Part shown: positions 1-6,588 of the stretch, piece after piece
Numbering within the stretch: position 1 is the first letter of the stretch
How the letters are laid out: each line of letters starts with the position of its first letter
Assembly (NCBI GenBank): GCA_030590765.1
Contig: JAUVCP010000045.1
Span: 1-10,269, forward strand
Direction: 5' to 3'
DNA: 10,269 bases
Source: Flavobacteriaceae bacterium
GTDB lineage: Bacteria; Bacteroidota; Bacteroidia; Flavobacteriales; Flavobacteriaceae
Translations under genes and position numbers: made by a program
The notes under the pieces: generated by a model
The model's input: only the letters and a program-made list of their open reading frames with translations
Told to the model about the DNA's origin: nothing
The model's database searches: none

Positions 1-670
1 AGTATATTTCAGCTCTGTTTCTGAATAAAAAATCATGAATGATTTTTTCTTCGGCTATATTTAATGCATTAAAACCTGCAAATATGTAATGTTCATCGTT
101 TTGTTGAGATAAGTAATAATCTATATTTTCAAAGGCCTTTCTGTATAACATTCCTTGATAGCCTAGATTTTTCTTTAACAGATGGGATTTTAAGTTTATA
201 TAATACTCTTCAATATGGCTAAAAAAAGCCAAATATTTATTTGTTAGGTCTGTTTGATTTTCTTCTAAATTCCAGTTTTCTAATTTTCTGCTCTCATTGA
301 TATATTTTAGAAATTTATCAGCATCCATAAGATTGCTGTCAATTTCATTAAAATCCTGCAATAATTGTGAACTCCACTTAGAAAAAATTTCGAAAGAATC
401 AATTTCTTTTGTTGGTGTAATATTTTTATACACACTATAAAATTCAAAAATCAATTGAATTGGATCAACTTGTTCTAATGTAGCAAGATTCTGAATAAAT
501 TCTTCAATGCTAATTATTTTTGGAAGAATAGTAGCTTTGTTTAGTTGGTCTTTAATTTCAGTTTTAAGAAATAACCTCGCTCTTTTACTAGGCAGGACAT
601 AGGTGAGTTTTGTGGAGTCTTTAGATTTTGATTGTATCTCAGATGATACTTTTGAAAGGAATGATTGCAT
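1..670 (-). CDS. AddB-like PD-(D/E)XK nuclease family protein, N-terminal part (truncated by window edge)
   Basis: This reading frame starts at ATG 670 and runs off the left edge after 223 codons. The visible protein begins MQSFLSKVSSEIQ and contains VLPSKRARLFLKTEI (about residues 25-39), then ILPKIISIEEF (about 48-58), and later YQGMLYRKAF and FAGFNALNIAEEKI. This pattern (VLPSKRA, then LPKI.SIEEF, then a GYQG..YR segment) is what I recall from the N-terminal inactive-helicase part of Bacteroidota AddB-like proteins, which end in a RecB-type PD-(D/E)XK nuclease domain and pair with a UvrD-type AddA helicase for double-strand break end processing. The nuclease domain would lie outside the window and is not seen. 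No Walker A (GxxGxGK) is present before VLPSKRA, so this part should not bind ATP in the usual way. The start is supported by the lack of another early Met (next Met about residue 115). A terminator separates it from the ompA-like gene upstream, so it is probably its own transcription unit. Family assignment is from memory of motifs. Confidence 0.72.
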   Translation of the reverse strand, partial: MQSFLSKVSSEIQSKSKDSTKLTYVLPSKRARLFLKTEIKDQLNKATILPKIISIEEFIQNLATLEQVDPIQLIFEFYSVYKNITPTKEIDSFEIFSKWSSQLLQDFNEIDSNLMDADKFLKYINESRKLENWNLEENQTDLTNKYLAFFSHIEEYYINLKSHLLKKNLGYQGMLYRKAFENIDYYLSQQNDEHYIFAGFNALNIAEEKIIHDFLFRNRAEIY

Positions 671-674
671 AAAG

Positions 675-682
675 CAAATCTA
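675..682 (-). promoter_or_regulatory. Candidate -7 box (TAGATTTG) for the AddB-like gene
   Basis: Read on the minus strand the sequence is TAGATTTG, a perfect match to the Bacteroidota -7 consensus TAnnTTTG. It ends only 4 nt before ATG 670, so a start site at the usual distance would fall at or next to the start codon. No TTG is found 17-23 nt upstream; that space is taken by the terminator stem. It is the only such box between the terminator and the start codon. This is a motif match only. Confidence 0.4.
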
Positions 683-698
683 CAAAAAAGAGCATAAA

Positions 699-728
699 AA
701 AAGCCATCACTGTTAAGTGATGGCTTTT
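699..728 (-). terminator. Intrinsic terminator after the ompA-like gene
   Basis: On the minus strand the arm AAAAGCCATCAC (728-717) pairs perfectly with GTGATGGCTTTT (710-699). One further A-T pair (716/711) leaves a 4-nt loop. The descending arm runs into seven consecutive T residues (702-696). It lies 22 nt after the TAA stop of the ompA-like gene and before the AddB-like gene, so it ends the ompA transcript. The opposite strand is also T-rich after the hairpin (TTTTATTTTT), so it could work in both directions, but no plus-strand gene is near. Confidence 0.9.
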
Positions 729-749
729 ATTTTTATAAGAAAAAAGTTC

Positions 750-2165
750 TTATTGGTTTTTCTCTAAATAACGTTTTGAGAAAATCTCAACTCTTCTGTT
801 TTCTTGTCTTCCTTTTGAAGTTTTATTATCTCCAATTGGATTTGAAGAACCATAACCTTTAGCTGATATTTTATCAGTTGGGAAACCATTATCAGTTAAG
901 AATTTCATTACAGCATCTGCACGACTTTGAGATAATTTTTCATTAATCTTATCACTACCTGTACTATCTGTATGACCCTGAACAACAAAATCTAAAGTTT
1001 TATAATCTGATAAAATTACATTAATTTTATCAAGTCTTATCTTAGTTTCATCTGTAAAGGTAAATTTACCTGTATTGAAATAAATAGCTCTTGCAAGATC
1101 AGTAATTTCTTTTTGAATTTCTTCAGTTACAAGTGGGCAACCATTATTTTCAGCTGGACCTGCAATGTTAGGACAGTTATCATCTTTATCAAATACACCG
1201 TCACCATCAGTATCTGGCCAAGGACAACCATTGTTTTCAGCAGGACCTGCTACATCAGGACAGTTATCATCTTTGTCAGCAACACCATCACCATCTCTAT
1301 CAGGACATCCGTTAGTTGAAGCTGGACCAGCTTCAGTAGGACATGCATCATCTTTGTCAATGATTCCGTCACCGTCAGTATCAGGACAACCATTAAATTC
1401 AGCTAAACCTGGAGTGTTAGGACATGCATCTTCAGAATCTTTGATACCGTCTAAATCAGAATCAGGACAACCGTTGAAAGCTTCTAAACCAGCAACCTCA
1501 GGACAGTCATCATATTTGTCATAGATACCATCACCATCTGTATCTTTTCCACCAAACTGGAAGTTAAGACCTAAAGAATGTTGGAAATGAGGAAGTGTTG
1601 TAACTGAAGCATCATCAAATGAATGCTTGTACATAGTTTGAACGTTAGCTCCAATAAAATCGTTGAACCAGAAGTTAATACCTAAACCACCGTTTACAGT
1701 ACCGTTTCCATCTTCATCAATCCAAGTGTAACCACCACCTACTAATAGGTACGGGTCAAACCATCCGTGAAGTGGAGACCATCTGATATCTAAATCAGTA
1801 GCAAAATAAGAAAGATCAGAAGCTTCATAGTCACCAATTTTATCAATTTTGTTAAAAGAAGCAGCTAAACCAATTCCGAAACCAGAACCGATATAACGAC
1901 CAACTCTTAATCTAGAAATAATAGAAGCAGTGTTCCAGTGATCGTTTACATTAAAGAAATCTTCTCCAAACCCTCCTATATAAGGATTTCCTGAATCTTC
2001 AGGGATAGCAGCAAATGGCAATGGCCAGTCAGCTCCAGTTGGATAGAAATCAACCGCATTGGTACCTATCTCGATAGACCATGGATTGTCTTCATCTTGT
2101 GCATTAACGTTGTTGAAAGCAACAATCACTAATAGAATTAATAAACCTTTTTTTAAATGTTTCAT
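750..2165 (-). CDS. OmpA-family outer membrane protein with five thrombospondin type 3 repeats
   Basis: This 471-residue secreted protein probably anchors the outer membrane to peptidoglycan. Residues 1-22 form a signal peptide (MKHLKKG, a hydrophobic core, then NVNA before QDED). Residues about 24-205 are rich in alternating aromatic strands and look like an N-terminal beta-barrel. Residues 208-344 hold five Ca2+-binding-type TSP3 repeats ([15 protein letters not shown] and similar). Residues about 354-465 are an OmpA C-terminal domain: [15 protein letters not shown] (D400), LSQSRADAV (R415) and NRRVEIF. D400 and R415 are 15 residues apart, the spacing of the diaminopimelate-binding Asp/Arg pair known in OmpA domains. 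I place the start at ATG 2165; a TTG at 2174 would add only three residues before MKHLKKG and is unlikely. Candidate promoter boxes lie in the 167-nt gap upstream and a strong terminator follows, so it is likely monocistronic or the last gene of a unit. No signs of damage. Confidence 0.95.
   Translation of the reverse strand: MKHLKKGLLILLVIVAFNNVNAQDEDNPWSIEIGTNAVDFYPTGADWPLPFAAIPEDSGNPYIGGFGEDFFNVNDHWNTASIISRLRVGRYIGSGFGIGLAASFNKIDKIGDYEASDLSYFATDLDIRWSPLHGWFDPYLLVGGGYTWIDEDGNGTVNGGLGINFWFNDFIGANVQTMYKHSFDDASVTTLPHFQHSLGLNFQFGGKDTDGDGIYDKYDDCPEVAGLEAFNGCPDSDLDGIKDSEDACPNTPGLAEFNGCPDTDGDGIIDKDDACPTEAGPASTNGCPDRDGDGVADKDDNCPDVAGPAENNGCPWPDTDGDGVFDKDDNCPNIAGPAENNGCPLVTEEIQKEITDLARAIYFNTGKFTFTDETKIRLDKINVILSDYKTLDFVVQGHTDSTGSDKINEKLSQSRADAVMKFLTDNGFPTDKISAKGYGSSNPIGDNKTSKGRQENRRVEIFSKRYLEKNQ
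1134..1544 (-). repeat. Five tandem thrombospondin type 3 repeats within the ompA-like gene
   Basis: Five units of about 27 codons encode residues 208-344 of the OmpA-like protein. Each has the plan D.DGDG..D..D.CP...G....NGCP, with two cysteines and a cluster of acidic residues, as in Ca2+-binding TSP3 repeats. Units 4 and 5 are the most alike: both contain KDDNCP and end in GPAENNGCP, with an extra Trp-Pro at their junction. This suggests a relatively recent duplication. The segment forms the linker between the barrel and the peptidoglycan-binding domain. Confidence 0.92.
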
Positions 2166-2234
2166 TGTAATCAATTTTAATTTATAATTTTTGTGTTAAA
2201 TGTAATTCAAGCGTAATAATCAAGTAAATTTTAA

Positions 2235-2242
2235 CAAATATA
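2235..2242 (-). promoter_or_regulatory. Candidate -7 box (TATATTTG) for the ompA-like gene
   Basis: The minus strand reads TATATTTG, a perfect TAnnTTTG match, 69 nt before ATG 2165. It would give a 5' leader of roughly 60 nt. A TTG occurs upstream but only 11 nt away, shorter than the usual 17-23 nt spacing, so the -33 element is unclear. The leader between box and start codon is AT-rich and shows no obvious hairpin. Confidence 0.45.
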
Positions 2243-2296
2243 TAAAAACTTGACAAAAAATACTCTTTAAGCCATTTATTTTTATGAAATCAATGA

Positions 2297-2312
2297 CAAA
2301 AATACAAAAATA
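2297..2312 (-). promoter_or_regulatory. Two tandem TATTTTTG boxes upstream of the ompA-like gene
   Basis: On the minus strand TATTTTTG occurs twice back to back, and each copy fits TAnnTTTG. They sit just after the ppiD stop codon and about 130 nt before the ompA start, so they could be an alternative or additional promoter with a long leader. In AT-rich intergenic DNA such boxes can arise by chance, and no well-placed TTG is seen. Confidence 0.25.
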
Positions 2313-2332
2313 GATGCTTAATTACTTATTTT

Positions 2333-4468
2333 TTAGTAAAAATAAGCTCTATTATCTTCTATTTCAGCATTATCCTTTATAGCATTATAAATTTGTATGT
2401 TGCGGTTTTGCAATGTTCTTTCAATATTTTTCTTGTTTGAATTGTAGTTTTTTAGATCTGTAGGTAAATTTTTCTTCTTTACATTTACAAAAACAATACC
2501 TGACCGACCATTTATATTTTTTGTTAATACATTTTCGTCTAATGAGGTTACTACTCCTGCTATTTCTGGAAACCTTCCCTGACCTGCAAAAACCGGACTT
2601 GAACTTGAAACTGCCATTGTAGATTTTACCGTTGTGCTATTTTGCTTGGCAATTTCATCTAAGCTTTCACCTGTTGATCTTTCTTTGATCAATTCAGCTT
2701 TCTTTTGGTTTAAGATAATCTGACGAACATTTTTACCCCTGATTGCCAACCCTTCTTTATTCTTTTTTGTTAGTTTAACAACAGCATAACCGTTATCAAT
2801 ATCAAATCTCTTGATTTCTTTTTCATTCGTGCCATCTTCAAAAGCCCATCTTACGATTGATCTTTGTGACCCTAATTGAGCAATATTATCGTCAATGGCC
2901 TCAATATATTGAACGGGTCTTACCGTATATTCATTTTCTTTTGCAATTTCAGAAAATTCTTTACCTTCGGAAACATCTGATGCAAATGTTTCTGCTTTTT
3001 CAAAAACATCATTTTCAGTTTTTTCAGAAGGTAGAATTCTATGTGAGAATGTTGCTATTTGAATATTTTTTTGATGATTTTTTTGACCAACAATTCTGAT
3101 AATATGAAATCCAAACTGAGATTTCACAACACCCATATCTCCGATTTTGTTTTCGAATACATAATCTCTAAATTCAGGTATCATTCTAGTGTAAGTAAAC
3201 CACCCAAGATCACCACCTTTTGCTCCACTTCCTTTATCAACAGATATTTCTTTTGCAAGAGTTTCAAATTTTGAATTGTTTGTATTAACAACAGTTAAAA
3301 TACTATCTGCGTAAACTTTCGCCTCAGCTTCTGTTCTTGTAACAGTTGGATCTGCAGTTGAAGTTCCAATAAAAGGAATTAAGATATGACTTGCTTTTAC
3401 TGAATCAGGCATTTGCTTGACAGCAACAATTTTAGATAATTTATAAAAACCTTTTTCTTTGTATGGACCATATACATTATGAATGTCTTTATCAAATAAA
3501 GAATCAGCTAAGATCTTTGAAAGTTGGTTTTTTGTATGATAATTTTCATCAAAAGGGGTGTCAGAACCATTATCTGAAAAGAATTCTTTTATGTTTATAG
3601 AATTTTTGAAACCAATCAAATTCACTTTTGATTTTGCAGCATTGCTATATTCTTCTTTGTCATTTACCAATTGAGCCAATTGATCTTTGATTTCTTTCTC
3701 ATCTTCCGGAGTAGCTTTGATATCAAACATAACATACTCAATGTCTCTTGATGCATTTACTTTAAAATCTTTTGCATGTGATTTTACATAAGCTTTGATC
3801 TCCTCTTTTGAAACAGTAATTAAACTGTCGGATATACTGGTGAAAGGAACATAAACATAGTCCAGATCAACACTAGTATTTTGAAAATAGTAATTTGATT
3901 TACCTTCATTTAAGGTGCTTCCTAATCCTGCAGTAATTAATGTGTTATAATTTGTACGCTCTAAATTTGTTTTGATATTCTTTTCAAAATTTAGCCAGTT
4001 TAACCATTCTGCTTTTCCTTGCTCACCTTCTTCTGCATTATCTTTCAATGTTGCAATATACTCCTTCAATTTTTCTTGATCAAAAGTACCTATTTCATTT
4101 AAAAACTGAGGATTGTTATATTGAGAAACTTGCTGAACAATTGCATCCCAAACATCTTTCTCACCAACAACAATTCCAGATTTTTCTAATTGAGTCTTAT
4201 ACAGTTTTTCACTTACCAAATTATCCCATGCATTTTTTACGTTTTGCATGTTTGATGTTCTGCCATTTGATCTGGTTCTGTAAGATTCAACTTGTTGAGC
4301 AAACTCTTCACGATTAATAGGTTCACCGTTAACTTCACCAATATTGGTTTTGTTTTTATTAAAAAGATTTCCGTCAAAAAGGCCACTTAATACAAATGAA
4401 AATAATGCTAACGCAATTATAATAATAAGGAAAAGTGATCTTTCTCTAATTTTCGATAATACTGCCAT
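2333..4468 (-). CDS. PpiD/SurA-like membrane-anchored peptidyl-prolyl cis-trans isomerase
   Basis: This 711-residue protein is probably a periplasmic foldase for exported proteins, held in the inner membrane. The N-terminus MAVLSKIRERS is followed by one hydrophobic helix (about 11-31) with basic residues on the cytoplasmic side, as in PpiD. Residues about 36-175 look like the SurA/PpiD N-terminal chaperone domain (EVNGEPINREEF near 45-56). A canonical parvulin (PPIC) domain spans about 358-462, with ASHILIPF (H361), GGDLGWF (418-424), PEFRDYVF and FGFHIIRI (452-459). Flanking segments (about 241-350 and 470-567) look like degraded parvulin modules. It is longer than E. coli PpiD (623 residues, from memory). 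The gene lies 93 nt after the CorC-like gene, so it may be read from the same operon or from its own promoter; a weak TATTTTCG box lies at 4496-4503. The start at ATG 4468 is fixed by the signal-anchor layout. Not to be confused with soluble SurA, which has a cleaved signal peptide. Confidence 0.92.
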   Translation of the reverse strand: MAVLSKIRERSLFLIIIIALALFSFVLSGLFDGNLFNKNKTNIGEVNGEPINREEFAQQVESYRTRSNGRTSNMQNVKNAWDNLVSEKLYKTQLEKSGIVVGEKDVWDAIVQQVSQYNNPQFLNEIGTFDQEKLKEYIATLKDNAEEGEQGKAEWLNWLNFEKNIKTNLERTNYNTLITAGLGSTLNEGKSNYYFQNTSVDLDYVYVPFTSISDSLITVSKEEIKAYVKSHAKDFKVNASRDIEYVMFDIKATPEDEKEIKDQLAQLVNDKEEYSNAAKSKVNLIGFKNSINIKEFFSDNGSDTPFDENYHTKNQLSKILADSLFDKDIHNVYGPYKEKGFYKLSKIVAVKQMPDSVKASHILIPFIGTSTADPTVTRTEAEAKVYADSILTVVNTNNSKFETLAKEISVDKGSGAKGGDLGWFTYTRMIPEFRDYVFENKIGDMGVVKSQFGFHIIRIVGQKNHQKNIQIATFSHRILPSEKTENDVFEKAETFASDVSEGKEFSEIAKENEYTVRPVQYIEAIDDNIAQLGSQRSIVRWAFEDGTNEKEIKRFDIDNGYAVVKLTKKNKEGLAIRGKNVRQIILNQKKAELIKERSTGESLDEIAKQNSTTVKSTMAVSSSSPVFAGQGRFPEIAGVVTSLDENVLTKNINGRSGIVFVNVKKKNLPTDLKNYNSNKKNIERTLQNRNIQIYNAIKDNAEIEDNRAYFY

Positions 4469-4562
4469 TTTCTTTTCTTTTAAATTTCAGGCTGCGAAAA
4501 TACAATTTACCTTTTAATAATAAAAGTAGTTTGGGGGTAATTTTTTTCTAAAAAGAAGTGTA

Positions 4563-5819
4563 TCAATCTCTAGACAACAATTTGAGGTAAACTTCTTCAA
4601 TTTTTGAAGCAGATTCTTTTATTATGGTAAATTGAAAATGATCGATTTCAATAATTTCCCCTGTGGAAGGAATATTTTCGGTATGATCCATGATCAGGCC
4701 ACCTAATGTTTCGTATGAACTGTCTTCATTCAAATTCAAATGGTAGGTTTCATTTAAATAATCAACTTCTAATCGGGTAGAAAATTTAAATTCATGAGCG
4801 TTAATTTGCTCTTCCAGTAAGGTAAAAGAATCGTGTTCATCTTCAATTTCACCAAACAGTTCTTCAATAATATCTTCAATAGTGATCAAACCACTGGTTC
4901 CACCATATTCATCTAGCACTATTGCTGCACTTTTACTCTTTTTGATAAGATCATTTAAAACATCATGAATCATCATGGTTTCCGGAACAATTTCAATAGG
5001 AAGTAAAATAGAACGAATATTTTTAGGTTTTTTAAAAAGCTCGAAAACATGTATATAGCCAATAATATCATCCAAAGAATTGTTGTAAACCATTATTTTT
5101 GACAATCCGGTATCTATAAACAATTGTTTTATATTATTTAGTGATTCATGAACGTCAACCGCAATGATCTCTGTTCTGGGAATCATTGCTTCTCTGGCTT
5201 TAACATCATGAAAATCAAGAGCATTTTGAAAGATCTGAATTTCAGAGTCTACATCATCATCTACGGTTTCCATTTGTTCAGTAATATAATTGCCCAATTC
5301 AACTTTACTAAAAGCCAGTTGTACTTGATCTTCTTTGGTGTTGAAAAAAACCTTTAAAAAGAAATCTGTAATAAAAATGATAAATTGAGAAACAAAATAG
5401 AATAGGATAAAAAACAGATAAGCAGGTAAAGCAAATATATTTAAGGTTTCATTAGCGTAAATTCGAAAAATAGCTTTTGGCAAAAATTCAGCAGTCACCA
5501 ATATAATAAGCGTAGAAATTAAAGTTTGAATCAATAGTAGTGCAAACGGATTTGGAATAGAAGAGGATAAGAAACTCATTAATAAATCTCCCATAAAATA
5601 ACCATAAATCACAAGTGCAATATTGTTTCCAACAAGCATTGTGGTAATGAATTTGGAAGGCTTTTGTGTTAGTTTGGAAATAATTTTAGCTAAAAAAGTA
5701 TCTTTTTTCTTTTCTAATTCAATATGTATTTTGTTTGCAGAAACAAAAGCAATTTCCATTCCTGAAAAGAATGCAGAGAATAATATTGAAACTAATATGA
5801 TAGATATATCAAATATCAT
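4563..5819 (-). CDS. CNNM/CBS-domain membrane protein of the CorC/HlyC (hemolysin C-like) family
   Basis: This 418-residue protein has the three-part plan of the CNNM/CorC family. Residues about 4-170 form a DUF21/CNNM transmembrane domain with three to four hydrophobic segments and the motif AFFSGMEIAFVSAN (16-29). A CBS pair spans about 207-325, with AREAMIPRTEI (207-217) and VLDEYGGTSGLITIEDIIEE (301-320), followed by LFGEIEDEHD. Residues about 338-416 form the small C-terminal CorC_HlyC domain. Family members have been tied to Mg2+/Co2+ export or magnesium homeostasis, with CBS domains sensing nucleotides; older 'hemolysin' names are misleading. The substrate here cannot be read from the sequence. 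GldE of gliding bacteria belongs to the same family, but the context (no gld gene nearby) gives no reason to call it that. The start codon overlaps the stop of the 63-aa gene (ATGA), which implies translational coupling. Confidence 0.92.
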   Translation of the reverse strand: MIFDISIILVSILFSAFFSGMEIAFVSANKIHIELEKKKDTFLAKIISKLTQKPSKFITTMLVGNNIALVIYGYFMGDLLMSFLSSSIPNPFALLLIQTLISTLIILVTAEFLPKAIFRIYANETLNIFALPAYLFFILFYFVSQFIIFITDFFLKVFFNTKEDQVQLAFSKVELGNYITEQMETVDDDVDSEIQIFQNALDFHDVKAREAMIPRTEIIAVDVHESLNNIKQLFIDTGLSKIMVYNNSLDDIIGYIHVFELFKKPKNIRSILLPIEIVPETMMIHDVLNDLIKKSKSAAIVLDEYGGTSGLITIEDIIEELFGEIEDEHDSFTLLEEQINAHEFKFSTRLEVDYLNETYHLNLNEDSSYETLGGLIMDHTENIPSTGEIIEIDHFQFTIIKESASKIEEVYLKLLSRD

Positions 5820-6007
5820 CTTTCTTGGTCTTTATATTTTTTTCTATACTTTTTTCTAAAAAAGTACATAAAAACAGCTAATGCTGAAAATGCGAGATAA
5901 ATATATGCTTTTTGTCTGTTTTCACTCCAGTTCAAAACTGTTTCAACAATAAATACTATTGCTATTACAAGGTATGCAAATTCAAAAAATTTAAAATATT
6001 TTACCAT
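5816..6007 (-). CDS. Small membrane protein, 63 residues, two predicted helices (unknown function)
   Basis: I do not recognise a named family. The protein has a hydrophobic stretch at about residues 9-25 (FAYLVIAIVFIVETVLN), a short polar loop (WSENRQKAY), a second hydrophobic stretch at about 35-50 (IYLAFSALAVFMYFF), and a strongly basic tail (RKKYRKKYKDQER). By the positive-inside rule the tail should be cytoplasmic, giving a hairpin with both ends inside. That it is a real gene is supported by its position: 3 nt after the lptC stop, and a 4-nt ATGA overlap with the downstream CorC-like gene, with no room for another frame. It may be an accessory subunit of the CorC-like protein or of the LPS transport machinery; this is inference from context only. 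Confidence 0.85.
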   Translation of the reverse strand: MVKYFKFFEFAYLVIAIVFIVETVLNWSENRQKAYIYLAFSALAVFMYFFRKKYRKKYKDQER

Positions 6008-6010
6008 AAC

Positions 6011-6580
6011 TTATTGATTGTCTTTCACGTATATTTGAGAATCGTGAATAGCTTTCATATTTACTTTTGACAGATTTTCATTTGATTCAAATCCAATTCC
6101 TTTGATCGTATCAGAGTTTGATATTAAAATAAATCTTTTTTCTGTATAAATATAGTGTTCATTTGCATCCCAGAAAAGCTGATCGGTCATTAATTTTGAT
6201 CCATCAGCTTCATTGACAACAACCACATTGCCTTTTACTTCTGAAATACTGGTTTTATTAAATGAAACAGAATAATCAGCTGTTAAAATTACAGAATCTC
6301 CTTTTTTATCAAAAGTTACTATTTTTATACCATCAGGGAATTTTGAATAAGGATGTTCTTTTCGGTTGGAGTAATCTAACATTAAAGGAGCAATCAGTTT
6401 GGTTTTGATACTTCCGGAATCGGTATGGATCAAATGAACATTTTTAACTTCTCCTATAGGTAAATTTTTATCGGCTAAAAAATCTTCAACTTCCTGTATT
6501 TTATTTCCACAAGAAAAAAACATTGCTACTAATGATATAGCAGCAATGTTCAATAAAATATTTGAGTTGTTTATTAGCAT
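6011..6580 (-). CDS. lptC: LPS export ABC transporter periplasmic protein LptC, predicted lipoprotein
   Basis: This 189-residue protein resembles LptC, which passes lipopolysaccharide from the LptBFG extractor to the periplasmic LptA bridge. The body is a run of beta-strands in the LptA/LptC style: VKNVHLIHTDSGSIKTKLIAP (about 46-66), then DGIKIVTFD, SVILTADYSVSF, SEVKGNVVVVNEADGSKLMTDQLFWD and IYTEKRFILIS. Instead of the usual uncleaved inner membrane helix it has a short signal sequence ending FFSC (Cys24) followed by GNK, suggesting a lipid anchor. The Bacteroidota lipobox is loose, so FFSC is acceptable though not classic. The start is fixed by an in-frame TAA directly before ATG 6580. 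It begins 8 nt after the TPR gene and is followed 3 nt later by the 63-aa gene, deep inside the presumed operon. The assignment rests on strand pattern, size, lipoprotein form and context. Confidence 0.85.
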   Translation of the reverse strand: MLINNSNILLNIAAISLVAMFFSCGNKIQEVEDFLADKNLPIGEVKNVHLIHTDSGSIKTKLIAPLMLDYSNRKEHPYSKFPDGIKIVTFDKKGDSVILTADYSVSFNKTSISEVKGNVVVVNEADGSKLMTDQLFWDANEHYIYTEKRFILISNSDTIKGIGFESNENLSKVNMKAIHDSQIYVKDNQ

Positions 6581-6588
6581 TTACTTAT

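Noticed and set aside
1113..1319. Second plus-strand open frame (68 codons) opposite the same repeats
   Set aside because: Another frame of the same repeat DNA, overlapping a well-supported gene, with low-complexity content.
1165..1524. Plus-strand open frame of 119 codons rich in Ser and Pro repeats, opposite the TSP3 repeats
   Set aside because: Its repetitive sequence is the mirror of the TSP3 repeat DNA in the ompA-like gene. The stop-free run follows from the low stop content of the reversed repeat codons, and it has no recognisable domain or promoter.
2163..2174. TTG start three codons before the ATG of the ompA-like gene
   Set aside because: ATG at 2165 gives a standard signal peptide starting MKHLKKG; the extra residues add nothing and TTG is a poorer start.
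2857..4317. Several plus-strand open frames of 71-89 codons opposite the ppiD-like gene
   Set aside because: They are antisense to a gene with clear domains, have no family resemblance, and are no longer than chance allows.
4511..4526. Small inverted repeat CTTTTA-ATAA-TAAAAG between the CorC-like and ppiD-like genes, considered as a terminator
   Set aside because: The stem is only 6 bp and almost all A-T, and no T run follows it on the minus strand.
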